From: Candidatus Saccharimonadota bacterium
Lineage (GTDB): Bacteria; Patescibacteriota; Saccharimonadia; Saccharimonadales; SZUA-47
Length of the DNA: 27,353 nucleotides
Direction: 5' to 3'
Assembly: GCA_003231925.1 (NCBI GenBank)
Contig: QIKK01000005.1
Span: 1 to 27,353, forward strand
Positions 1-6,401 of this stretch are shown here, piece by piece (position 1 is the stretch's first letter; each line of letters opens with the position of its first letter). The notes under the pieces are model-generated. The model was not told the origin of the DNA, searched no databases, and was given only the letters and a program-made list of their open reading frames with translations. The translations under genes were made by a program, and so were the position numbers.

Positions 1-498
<498 letters not shown>

Positions 499-918
499 TT
501 ATGAATTCATGAGACAGAACTTAGGTTTTATCTCATCGCACAAGAGAATGTAAAAATTCTGTTGATGCTTTTTTCCCTTCGAGGGACTTGAGTAAAACGA
601 TGAGAAGTCTCATGGATAATGTACAATTTTCGACTAGTTATTGATGTTTATCGTCAAACAAATCATGTCAGCTAAAGGTGTTTCTAAGACATCGAAACAC
701 CGTCATTTCACCATACAAGTCTCTTTATAGTTACTTTGAAAGTTGGAATGACTGTGTTCCGGTGTCCAATGGGACACTATTTAACAATTAAACCAGCATT
801 AATGGACATCGATTTGCTTGCCTTTCCGAGACTCGGGAAGAGCAACCGGCAGAGACGATTTATTCGGCTCTCCCGCGTGATGAGAAACCCTGAAAGGGTG
901 TCTCATAAGGCTTGCCGT
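499..918 (+). other. 23S-5S internal transcribed spacer with multiple hairpins, no tRNA
   Basis: This 420-nt spacer carries no tRNA-like or coding sequence that I can support. It is full of inverted repeats. A nested pair is formed by catgagac near 508 with gtctcatg near 608, enclosing tctcatcg near 531 with cgatgaga near 599. ggtgttt at 677-683 pairs with aaacacc at 695-701, and gtgtcc at 762-767 pairs with ggacac at 772-777. A stem around 820-840 and an atgagaaaccct/agggtgtctcat hairpin at about 879-906 lie just before the 5S gene. These are plausible rRNA processing stems. Confidence 0.6.
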
Positions 919-1028
919 ATCGGTGCCCATGGCGCAAGGGTCACACCTGTTACCATTCCGAACACAGAAGTTAAGCCTTGTAGCGGTTACTATACTGCAT
1001 TTATGTGGGAAAATAGCACGGTGCCGGT
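919..1028 (+). rRNA. rrf: 5S ribosomal RNA
   Basis: The conserved 5S core is visible: ggtcacacctgttacc, then ccgaacacagaagttaagcc at 958-977. The closing helix I can be drawn between cggtgcc at 921-927 and ggtgccg at 1020-1026, though three of its pairs are G-U wobbles. It can be extended by a pair or two to about 919 and 1028, giving about 110 nt, slightly short for a bacterial 5S. An intrinsic terminator starts within a few bases of the 3' end. Ends are estimated from the helix, not from a model search. Confidence 0.92.
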
Positions 1029-1030
1029 TT

Positions 1031-1070
1031 TTCAATCAGACCTCCTTTACGGGAGGTCTTTTTGATTGAA
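1031..1070 (+). terminator. Intrinsic terminator of the rRNA operon
   Basis: gacctcc at 1039-1045 pairs with gggaggtc at 1051-1058 over a short loop, followed by a run of five T. Outer arms ttcaatca (1031-1038) and tgattgaa (1063-1070) are also complementary. It lies directly after the 5S gene. Confidence 0.88.
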
Positions 1071-1452
1071 AAATCTTATAAGACAACCGGGATAGGTTTT
1101 CTCATCGTGCCGGGTTTTTAAGCTCCAAAACTCGGACTGCTCTTTCCTGAACAGCGGGATCGTCTATGGCGGAATAAATCCGCCAACACCGATTATTTCA
1201 TGAACTGGGGCGGCTACAAATAGTTAACTTAAAAGTTAACTATTATAAAATACACAACTAGCCCCATAAAATAAGGTCTAATCTATGATTTCTTGAACTG
1301 GGAGAGGATTGTTCTTTTCCCAAAGCAGAATCTGCTTACGGCGGAATAAATCCGACCGACGCGGAGTTATCTTGACTTGAAATAAATTTCGTTAACACAA
1401 TCTTTAGCAGTTGACCTATAATATCAGAAACACGAGAAAAAAAGTTTTATTT
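1071..1452. other. Non-coding stretch with degenerate repeat and long palindrome
   Basis: No gene is supported in these 380 bases between the rRNA terminator and the end of the TrmB-like gene. A 15-nt motif ggcggaataaatccg occurs twice (1168-1182, 1340-1354) and tgaactggg occurs twice (1201-1209, 1294-1302), in swapped spacing. The first copy of the 15-mer extends to a perfect ggcgga/tccgcc hairpin. A 26-nt near-perfect palindrome lies at 1219-1244. Confidence 0.6.
1219..1244. repeat. 26-bp palindrome
   Basis: aatagttaactt (1219-1230) and aagttaactatt (1233-1244) are perfectly complementary and separated by only two A residues. ggggc upstream (about 1207-1211) and gcccc downstream (about 1261-1265) could close a larger structure. 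The role is unknown; it could be a protein-binding site or part of a mobile or repeated element. Confidence 0.7.
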
Positions 1453-2196
1453 TTATTGTTTGCGTTTCAGCAAGTTAAAAATTTGTTTAAAGGCTGACGC
1501 AACAACTTTGTCTTGGATGAAGATAGCATGTGGGCCGTTGGCGTAGAGAATAATTAACAGGGAAGAATCCGTTACGCTCCATTCGACTGGTGCTTCATAG
1601 TCATCTTGCTCTCGGAACGTAATATCTAAGTTGCTGCGCTGGTGGGATGCCAAGTTTTCCTGACCAGGCGGAGGTCGTTTCATAATTGCTTGGCGCTTGT
1701 TACTGTTTCTTGCTGGCTGAACCCGCAGTTCATGCATAGTTTCGAAGTTCATAGCTGGTATATCAGCATTTGTATGGATGAAGCAAATGTCTTCTTTTAA
1801 GCCTATCTGTTTACGGTACGCATTAGCAACTTCTGTTCTGCCTGTAAAAATATCAACGGTAGGCTTATCTGTATGTTCGTAAAACTTGTCCAGCAATTCA
1901 TGAATGACACTGCTGACTGCTTCTTCTCTGATTACTGACTCGGCGCGGTGATTTGCTGCTAGTGTCGCTAGCGACAAAGGGTTGGTAGGGCGGTAGACGA
2001 ATATTTTGTTTTCTTCGGTTTTGGAAGCTAAACCAAATTCGACTAATCTGTCGTATATCTTATATGCATTGGTGCGGGTGACGTCCAATCTCTTAGCAGC
2101 TGAACCTGGTTTAACCTCGCCAAATTCAATAAGCAGGATATATGCTTCAGCTTGTGACTTGCTTAAACCTACAGCTACTAAATTATTCAATTGCAT
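1453..2196 (-). CDS. TrmB-family transcriptional regulator
   Basis: A 247-aa protein with an N-terminal winged helix-turn-helix of the TrmB type (about residues 1-75: the LNNLVAVGLSKSQAEAYILL start, then SAAKRLDVTRTNAYKIYDRL as recognition region). A C-terminal effector-like domain follows (about 100-240). TrmB-type regulators are common in archaea and scattered in bacteria, where they often sense sugars; the ligand here cannot be read. The open frame extends upstream to 2328, but that extension is hydrophobic, unlike the family, and overlaps the divergent promoter, so I start at 2196. That ATG has no Shine-Dalgarno site and sits 6 nt after a good -10 box, suggesting a leaderless mRNA. It is divergent from the 285-aa gene at 2361, its likely target. 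Confidence 0.85.
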   Translation of the reverse strand: MQLNNLVAVGLSKSQAEAYILLIEFGEVKPGSAAKRLDVTRTNAYKIYDRLVEFGLASKTEENKIFVYRPTNPLSLATLAANHRAESVIREEAVSSVIHELLDKFYEHTDKPTVDIFTGRTEVANAYRKQIGLKEDICFIHTNADIPAMNFETMHELRVQPARNSNKRQAIMKRPPPGQENLASHQRSNLDITFREQDDYEAPVEWSVTDSSLLIILYANGPHAIFIQDKVVASAFKQIFNLLKRKQ

Positions 2197-2244
2197 AGAG
2201 ATATAGTAGCGCATTATCGTACAAATGTGAAACAATAATTCACA
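2197..2244 (-). promoter_or_regulatory. Promoter and candidate operator of the TrmB-like gene
   Basis: On the minus strand, -35 TTCACA (2231-2226) and -10 TACTAT (2208-2203) are separated by 17 bp, and the ATG follows 6 nt after the -10. An inverted repeat TGTGAA-N7-TTCACA (2226-2244) overlaps the -35. A further TGTGAA half-site lies at 2288-2293, before the divergent promoter. This arrangement suggests autoregulation and shared control. Confidence 0.6.
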
Positions 2245-2300
2245 AAATACGATGTACTTCTTTAAAAAAGCAATAAATATAATATATTGTGAAATAGTAG

Positions 2301-2329
2301 TTGACAAATCTATTGAAAAAAGGTACAAT
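2301..2329 (+). promoter_or_regulatory. Sigma-70-type promoter for the 2361 gene
   Basis: A perfect -35 TTGACA (2301-2306) and a -10 TACAAT (2324-2329) have a 17-bp spacer. The expected start near 2336 leaves a leader of about 25 nt containing the AGGAG site at 2351-2355. Confidence 0.85.
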
Positions 2330-2360
2330 TGTTACATAAATAAATTATCGAGGAGTAAGA

Positions 2361-3218
2361 ATGGCACAAGAAATTTTAACATTTACAAATTACGATCTAA
2401 CACGACCACACGAAAACATATATGAGATAGGTAGTGGTGTTGTGCCAGAAATAGCACAAGCATTTGGGCATACTCTCGCAACCCAACAGTATGAGCAAGA
2501 CCTAGGTGAGCTAATTGGAGTAGTCGGACCAGCAAAAGAACTTCAGGAAAATATTGGTCTTGTACAGGAACGATTAGGTAAAGACAACAGAGCCGTAGAC
2601 ATTGCTAGAGGTTGGGTAGAGCGGTCCGGTTTGCTAACTGCGGTTGACCGTCCGTACTTACACGCCGGGGAACTTCCTGAAACATACGAAATTGCTGTAA
2701 TAACAGGCGGAGTACGTAACTGGATGCAACGGCGTGCCAACGTGCTTGATAACGTAAGCGACGCCAATGTGAATAAAGTGCTACTTGCGGCCGGTAATCG
2801 AACAATGAAACCGGTAGAAGGTGAAGATGTTGAAGAAGGCATGACAGAAGCGGATTATATGGAAAATGTTATTGCGCAACCTATGGCAGATAAAGGTTAT
2901 GGGGTTGATATGTTAAGGGTAGATTCAGCTATCGGTAATGAAGTTGCGTTAGCAGTAGCCGAATATCTGGGCAGGTTGGCGGGTGCAAAACTGCTTGTTC
3001 TGACCAATGCTGGTAATTGGGTGCAAAATGCGGGACAATTACGTCGAGCAATCCGCAAAGAAGATTCTGCCTTTGACGAACATGGTAACCAGTTATTCGT
3101 GGTTAGTGATACGTTTCCACTCGGCACAGGAGTAGAGCCTATTTCCACACATCAAAATCCATTTAGTGCACTAGGCATAATTCTTAAAAATGCTCAGGAA
3201 TTAGTACGGCACCCCTGA
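2361..3218 (+). CDS. Uncharacterised 285-aa protein, possible DUF218/YdcF-like fold
   Basis: A cytosolic-looking protein with no signal peptide or membrane segment. I do not recognise the family with confidence. The pattern of a buried strand ending in ITGGVRNWM (about 114-122), a second strand VLLAAGNR (about 139-146), a TEADYMENVI helix (about 163-172) and a later VLTNAGNW strand faintly recalls the DUF218/YdcF-like Rossmann arrangement (GGG, SEA, T-N-A motifs). This is a weak analogy, not a match. It is translated from a good Shine-Dalgarno site (AGGAG, 5 nt before the ATG) and a strong promoter, and is divergent from the TrmB-like regulator, which probably controls it. It ends in TGA and is followed by an intrinsic terminator at 3306-3330. 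Confidence 0.8.
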   Translation: MAQEILTFTNYDLTRPHENIYEIGSGVVPEIAQAFGHTLATQQYEQDLGELIGVVGPAKELQENIGLVQERLGKDNRAVDIARGWVERSGLLTAVDRPYLHAGELPETYEIAVITGGVRNWMQRRANVLDNVSDANVNKVLLAAGNRTMKPVEGEDVEEGMTEADYMENVIAQPMADKGYGVDMLRVDSAIGNEVALAVAEYLGRLAGAKLLVLTNAGNWVQNAGQLRRAIRKEDSAFDEHGNQLFVVSDTFPLGTGVEPISTHQNPFSALGIILKNAQELVRHP

Positions 3219-3284
3219 GGCAAGGATAGCGAGGAGAAAAAATATCCGACAAAGCATAGATAGTGTGCTATTACGTATTTGTGA

Positions 3285-3330
3285 TCGCAAGATTACGTCA
3301 AAATTGGCCTTTCGGGCCTTTTTTGTTTTT
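3285..3330 (+). repeat. Direct repeat, left copy (includes terminator)
   Basis: The 26 nt at 3285-3310 match 3926-3951 at 24 of 26 positions, and similarity continues through the following hairpin and T-run. The two copies bracket the toxin-antitoxin pair. Confidence 0.75.
3306..3330 (+). terminator. Intrinsic terminator after the 2361 gene
   Basis: ggcc (3306-3309) pairs with ggcc (3315-3318) over a short loop, followed by six T, a G and five more T. Confidence 0.75.
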
Positions 3331-3341
3331 AGACGAAATTA

Positions 3342-3378
3342 TTGATTATAGACTAACCATCGTGTATACTTTGGTATA
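3342..3378 (+). promoter_or_regulatory. Promoter and operator of the toxin-antitoxin operon
   Basis: -35 TTGATT (3342-3347) and -10 TATACT (3365-3370) are 17 bp apart. The inverted repeat tatac-tttg-gtata (3365-3378) covers the -10 and the expected start site, as expected for autorepression by a ribbon-helix-helix antitoxin. No Shine-Dalgarno site precedes the ATG at 3381, so the leader is only a few bases. Confidence 0.65.
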
Positions 3379-3380
3379 TT

Positions 3381-3662
3381 ATGAGTGATACAACTATCCT
3401 GAATGTAAAAATTGACAAAGAGCTGAAGAAACAGGCACAAGAAGCTGCGAAGGCTATTAATTTACCCGTTAGTACGGTTGTGTCGGCTTCTTTGAGAGAA
3501 TTTGTGCGTACAAGGTCTATTACAATCAGTGATGATCAGACACTTAGGCCTGAGGTTGTCAAAGAGCTTTTACAGCTTTCTAAGGACGCAAAGGAAGGCA
3601 AGAATTTGTCTCCGGCATTCAACAGCGTAGAGGAGTCGTTTGAGTGGCTTGATTCGCGATGA
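3381..3662 (+). CDS. RelB/DinJ-type antitoxin
   Basis: A 93-aa protein. Residues about 4-50 look like a ribbon-helix-helix domain: the strand TTILNVKIDKELKKQAQEAA is followed by a helix with the LPVSTVVSASLREFV pattern typical of RelB/DinJ antitoxins. The C-terminal half is charged and probably wraps the toxin. Its stop overlaps the toxin start by 4 nt (ATGA), so the two are translationally coupled. It should neutralise the toxin by direct binding and, with it, repress the operon through the palindrome over the -10. RelB/DinJ is favoured over ParD or CopG types because of the toxin beside it. Confidence 0.88.
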   Translation: MSDTTILNVKIDKELKKQAQEAAKAINLPVSTVVSASLREFVRTRSITISDDQTLRPEVVKELLQLSKDAKEGKNLSPAFNSVEESFEWLDSR

Positions 3663-3916
3663 GAGTTGTCTATTCTAAAAAGTTTGCAAAACAATATAAA
3701 AAATTACCTAAGAAACTGCAGAGACAGACAAAAGTTCGCATAAGTTTGTGGCAAGAAAACCAAAAAAATTCTTTGCTGAGACAGCGTAGACTGGCAGGAG
3801 AGTTAGCTCATCTCTATAGTATCAATATCACCGGTGATATCAGGGTTTTGTACGAAGTAATTGGTAACGAGATTTATATTTTTCAGTTGATAGGCTCACA
3901 TTCTCAATTGTACTAA
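3659..3916 (+). CDS. RelE/YafQ-type toxin (putative mRNA interferase)
   Basis: An 85-aa basic protein of typical RelE-superfamily length. It has the N-terminal strand and helix VVYSKKFAKQYKKLPKKLQ, the central LYSINITGDIRVLYEV strands (about 55-70) and the C-terminal LIGSHSQLY, close to the usual G-H-S-x-L-Y ending of YafQ/RelE-like toxins. Conserved R (about 65) and the terminal H and Y are present, so nothing suggests inactivation. Relatives cleave mRNA on the ribosome; ParE-type gyrase poisons share the fold, so activity is inferred. It overlaps the antitoxin by 4 nt. Confidence 0.88.
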   Translation: MRVVYSKKFAKQYKKLPKKLQRQTKVRISLWQENQKNSLLRQRRLAGELAHLYSINITGDIRVLYEVIGNEIYIFQLIGSHSQLY

Positions 3917-3925
3917 GTCGTTTCT

Positions 3926-3971
3926 TCGCAAGTTTACATCAAAATTGGCCTCTTGGGGCTCTTTTTGTTTC
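3926..3971 (+). repeat. Direct repeat, right copy (includes terminator)
   Basis: This is the second copy of the repeat seen at 3285-3330. It begins 10 nt after the toxin stop codon and contains the operon's weak terminator. Confidence 0.75.
3947..3970 (+). terminator. Terminator of the toxin-antitoxin operon
   Basis: A short stem ggcct/ggggct (with G-U pairs) over a small loop is followed by five T, then gttt. It is weaker than the related copy at 3306. Confidence 0.55.
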
Positions 3972-4001
3972 CCTCAAGATCAAAGATTATGAATTATATG
4001 G

Positions 4002-4051
4002 AAAAAGTGTCTAATGTATATGACGGCCGTTCAGTACATTAGACATTTTTT
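4002..4051. terminator. Bidirectional terminator-like hairpin
   Basis: tgtctaatgta (4008-4018) and tacattagaca (4035-4045) form a perfect 11-bp stem. Five A precede it and six T follow it, so it can act on both strands. The 16-nt loop contains ggccgttcag. Confidence 0.75.
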
Positions 4052-4062
4052 GATACGTTACA

Positions 4063-4091
4063 TTGACTTTATGTAAGACTGCGGTTACATT
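4063..4091 (+). promoter_or_regulatory. Promoter for the 20-codon small ORF
   Basis: -35 TTGACT (4063-4068) and -10 TACATT (4086-4091) have a 17-bp spacer. The expected A-rich leader of about 54 nt ends in the GAGGAG site at 4141-4146. Confidence 0.6.
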
Positions 4092-4151
4092 TATAGTGTA
4101 TTTCACAAAAATACAAATAAAAATAAAAAAAATAAAAAAAGAGGAGTCATC

Positions 4152-4214
4152 ATGACTGACAAAGAATTGTCTCTGGTTTACAAAAGAACTGCAATGCGGA
4201 ACGATTTTCCTTAG
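4152..4214 (+). CDS. Small ORF, 20 aa, strong Shine-Dalgarno site
   Basis: The ATG lies 5 nt after GAGGAG (4141-4146) and behind a plausible promoter. The frame encodes a 20-aa charged peptide starting MTDKELSLVYKR and ends at TAG (4212-4214). I do not recognise it. It may be a real small protein, a leader peptide or the stump of a decayed gene. No continuing frame with family resemblance is seen in the following ~240 bases (4215-4456), which are AT-rich and otherwise featureless. A weak overlapping minus-strand frame (4150-4338) lacks a ribosome-binding site. Confidence 0.45.
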   Translation: MTDKELSLVYKRTAMRNDFP

Positions 4215-4456
4215 CTAGTATCATCGTAAACAAGATACAAATCTCTTTAAATTCTAATATCCGTGTGTTGATATAGGGTATTAATAAAGCAGTAACTCGG
4301 TATATTGCATGTAGTCGCTCGTACTGTTTTGGACTCATCTAGTATTATTTGTAAAAATGTCTAGATGGTGGTGTGTATTTAAGTGTCTTTTTTGCAGGCT
4401 AATACGTTTATGCAGTTGAGTTTGTTAATTTAAAATACTACAGCAGTAATTTATTA

Positions 4457-4485
4457 TTGACATTAAAGCTAAAGCATGATATTAT
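4457..4485 (+). promoter_or_regulatory. Promoter of the KGG-protein transcript
   Basis: A perfect -35 TTGACA (4457-4462), a 17-bp spacer and -10 TATTAT (4480-4485). The expected start is near 4492, about 120 nt before the KGG gene. Confidence 0.8.
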
Positions 4486-4492
4486 GCTTATA

Positions 4493-4569
4493 GTTTCGTT
4501 AAGAAACAAACATAGAACGAGGGTATTCATGTCAGGAAACTGGCAAAGAAACGCTCGTTTTTTGTTTGT
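4493..4569 (+). ncRNA. Structured leader or small RNA with terminator-like stem
   Basis: Three elements follow the promoter. A gtttc/gaaac hairpin lies at 4493-4507. A stem aacgag (4516-4521) with ctcgtt (4554-4559) runs into a six-T tract (4558-4563), and acaaac (4506-4511) can pair with gtttgt (4564-4569) outside it. Inside lies a 5-bp hairpin gtcag-gaaa-ctggc with a GNRA tetraloop (4531-4544). This looks like an attenuator ahead of the KGG gene or a ~72-nt small RNA with read-through. No known riboswitch class is recognised. Confidence 0.55.
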
Positions 4570-4591
4570 CACTGGTGGAGAATTATTATAA
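4529..4591 (+). CDS. Possible 20-codon leader peptide inside the structured leader
   Basis: An ATG preceded by gaggg (4519-4523) opens a 20-codon frame beginning MSGNWQRNARFLF and ending in TAA at 4589-4591, before the KGG gene. It runs through the GNRA hairpin and the T-tract, so its translation would disturb both. It may be chance; there is no codon run that points to a specific amino acid sensor. Confidence 0.3.
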   Translation: MSGNWQRNARFLFVTGGELL

Positions 4592-4611
4592 AAGAGGTAA
4601 GGAGAAATAAA

Positions 4612-4809
4612 ATGGCAGGAACAAAAGCAGGCGGTATAAAAGCTGCAGCACGTAACAAAGCAAAATATGGTGCAGATTTTTATGCACGAATCGGTGCAGC
4701 CGGTGGTAAAAAAGGTACAACTGGCGGTTTTTATGCTAACCGAGAGTTAGCTCGCAAAGCTGGTGCTATTGGTGGACGTATTAGTCGCCGTACTAAAAAG
4801 TCTGTTTAA
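4612..4809 (+). CDS. Small KGG-repeat-like protein
   Basis: A 65-aa, highly basic, Gly/Ala/Lys-rich protein with repeated GG-K/R elements (KAGGIKAA, AAGGKKGTTGGF, AGAIGGRISRR). It resembles the short proteins carrying the stress-induced KGG repeat (GsiB-like) found in many bacteria and phages. No enzymatic motif, signal peptide or membrane segment is present; a nucleic-acid-associated or stress role is possible but unproven. The start is well supported by aaggag (about 4599-4604), 7 nt before the ATG. It stands alone between its own promoter and a strong terminator, behind a structured leader. Confidence 0.85.
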   Translation: MAGTKAGGIKAAARNKAKYGADFYARIGAAGGKKGTTGGFYANRELARKAGAIGGRISRRTKKSV

Positions 4810-4824
4810 ATAACTGACTTTCTC

Positions 4825-4880
4825 AAAAAAAGATTCTTGCAAAGGTGTATAGAGAACCTTTGCAATGAGTCTTTTTAATT
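4825..4880. terminator. Bidirectional intrinsic terminator
   Basis: ttgcaaaggt (4837-4846) and acctttgcaa (4856-4865) form a perfect 10-bp stem, with seven A before (4825-4831) and five T after (4872-4876). It ends the KGG transcript and can also stop the minus-strand ROK/ImmA operon. Confidence 0.85.
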
Positions 4881-4981
4881 TTTTGATGAGAAAAAGCCTT
4901 TTTTATTAATTTTATTTTAGGGCTAGAGTGATTCGATATTATACTAGTGGGTAGACATAATTATTGGTGTTGACTATTAAT

Positions 4982-5446
4982 TTACGATGTTTGTCGTAAT
5001 CTATACGGTCGGCAAAATCGTGCGGTACTAACATGCCAACTACTACCACAAAAAATACATTCATAAGTTTTTTGGTTAATTTGTATACCGCCTAAGTCAC
5101 ACCTAGGACACAGACTACGTTTATATTGCCAATCTCTATAACTATCTAAGCAATCCTGGATATGCTCCGGGTCTATGACTATTTTAAGCTCATTTGCTAA
5201 CTCTGTTGCACGTTCCCAAGCAGCTACCTCTAGTTTTACTAATTCAAAGTCGCTTTCATATGTTGAGTGCTCTAATAATCCGTGGCAGGTTTCATGTAAA
5301 AGCGTCCAGATACCAATTTCATTAGAGTCTGATTCTTGATAAAATACAGTTTTTTCTGTGGGTGACCAATAGTATGATTTTGCTGCGCTTAGCGTTATGG
5401 TGGGGTACTTCTTGTGAAGAATTTTTACTAGTTCAATTAGCGTCAT
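4982..5446 (-). CDS. ImmA/IrrE-like zinc metallopeptidase with C-terminal zinc ribbon
   Basis: A 154-aa protein. The motif HETCH (residues 51-55) inside WTLLHETCHGLLEH is the HExxH zinc site of ImmA/IrrE-type (gluzincin-like) peptidases, which typically cleave a repressor. A glutamate further on (LEVAAWERA, about 81-88) could be the third ligand. The C-terminus adds a four-cysteine zinc ribbon (CPRC at 113-116 and CIFC at 130-133), unusual beside this domain. I start at the ATG at 5446, which overlaps the upstream ROK gene by 14 nt; a GTG at 5476 is the alternative. No partner XRE-type repressor is seen in this window, so its substrate is unknown. Confidence 0.78.
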   Translation of the reverse strand: MTLIELVKILHKKYPTITLSAAKSYYWSPTEKTVFYQESDSNEIGIWTLLHETCHGLLEHSTYESDFELVKLEVAAWERATELANELKIVIDPEHIQDCLDSYRDWQYKRSLCPRCDLGGIQINQKTYECIFCGSSWHVSTARFCRPYRLRQTS

Positions 5447-6254
5447 GTAGGTTGGCTCTTGCAAGTAAATATCCACCGTATATGACTGCTTCTTCGGGGT
5501 GCTGGGCTTTCCTAATTTGAGGAAGTCTAATCATCCTACTTTTATATATTTCTAGTTCATTAAATAATTTCTCGTGGAATTTCTCCAGATGAGCACCGAC
5601 TCCACCACCAATAATAATACAATCAGGCGTTAATAGGGTTATTAGGTCTATCAAGCCTATGGCAATATTCCGGGCGACTAGGTACCAATCTTTTTCTTCT
5701 GTTATTTCGCTGGCCATCTTACCGGTTTTGGCTACTATAGCCTTACCACTAGCAAATTCCTCCCATGCCATAATTCTACCCTGATGTTCAAGCATAATAC
5801 CTCTACCGCCAGCATCACTTACACTGTGATCTATTTTGCCATCAACAACTAATCCGAGGCCTATTCCGGTGCTAACAGTTACATAAAGAACCCTAGGGTA
5901 GTGCTTTTTTAATTCATGTGCCTCTGATAATCCAGCAAGTTTAGCGTCGTTCTCAAGGTAGATGGGTCCAGTCAGAAGATCAGATAAATCATTTCTAACT
6001 GCTACATTTTCCCAGGGTAGATTGCCAAAAGACTCCACAATGCCTTCTTCTCTATTTATTGTTCCAGGTAGGGCTATGGCACTTGCGATAGGCTGGGTGT
6101 CTCCGATTATGGCTGTAATAACTGATTTCAGTTTAGCTAAAAAATCAGGATACATTATTGGAGTTTTAAATTTTTGTGTTTTACCTAATTTACCGTCATC
6201 TGAAAAGGTTGCCACAAGTACCTTAGTTCCACCCACATCAATAGTTAAAATCAT
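5433..6254 (-). CDS. ROK-family sugar kinase-like protein
   Basis: A 273-aa protein with the ROK/ASKHA signature. It has a phosphate-1 loop DVGGTK (6-11), ALPGT (61-65), the catalytic-type LENDAKLAG (D103), the GIGLG phosphate-2 loop (131-135) and IIIGGGVG near the C-terminus. ROK kinases phosphorylate glucose or amino sugars, and some members are repressors, but no DNA-binding domain is present here. The usual zinc-binding CGCGNxGCxE segment is missing: the region around residues 155-170 has EH but no cysteines. The specificity of a glucokinase is therefore not assured. Its ATG follows a -10-like TACACT by 6 nt without a Shine-Dalgarno site. It is co-transcribed with the overlapping ImmA-like gene. 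Confidence 0.85.
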   Translation of the reverse strand: MILTIDVGGTKVLVATFSDDGKLGKTQKFKTPIMYPDFLAKLKSVITAIIGDTQPIASAIALPGTINREEGIVESFGNLPWENVAVRNDLSDLLTGPIYLENDAKLAGLSEAHELKKHYPRVLYVTVSTGIGLGLVVDGKIDHSVSDAGGRGIMLEHQGRIMAWEEFASGKAIVAKTGKMASEITEEKDWYLVARNIAIGLIDLITLLTPDCIIIGGGVGAHLEKFHEKLFNELEIYKSRMIRLPQIRKAQHPEEAVIYGGYLLARANLHDAN

Positions 6255-6280
6255 TCATATAGTGTATCACAAAGCGTCTA

Positions 6281-6309
6281 TTTACTTACAGATGTAGAAC
6301 AGGTATAAT
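6281..6309 (+). promoter_or_regulatory. Promoter of the S1-infB operon
   Basis: -35 TTTACT (6281-6286), 17-bp spacer and a perfect -10 TATAAT (6304-6309). The leader of about 86 nt contains a ggttc/gaacc hairpin (6337-6352) before the AAAGGAGG site at 6383-6390. Confidence 0.75.
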
Positions 6310-6401
6310 AATCAGTAAGTTTGGCGGATTATGAATGGTTCTAGATGGAACCGTCAGATACTCTACGGGGTACCGCAACGATAAAGGAGGCATATAAATA
6401 T

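Noticed and set aside
736..1065. 109-aa plus-strand frame and a 78-aa minus-strand frame
   Set aside because: Both run through the 5S rRNA gene and its flanking hairpins, with no ribosome-binding site or family resemblance.
2197..2328. N-terminal extension of the TrmB-like protein by 44 residues
   Set aside because: The extension is hydrophobic, unlike the family, and would overlap the divergent promoter; the ATG at 2196 sits at a well-placed -10.
4150..4338. 62-aa minus-strand frame opposite the 20-codon ORF
   Set aside because: No ribosome-binding site or promoter was seen, and it lies antisense to a frame with both.
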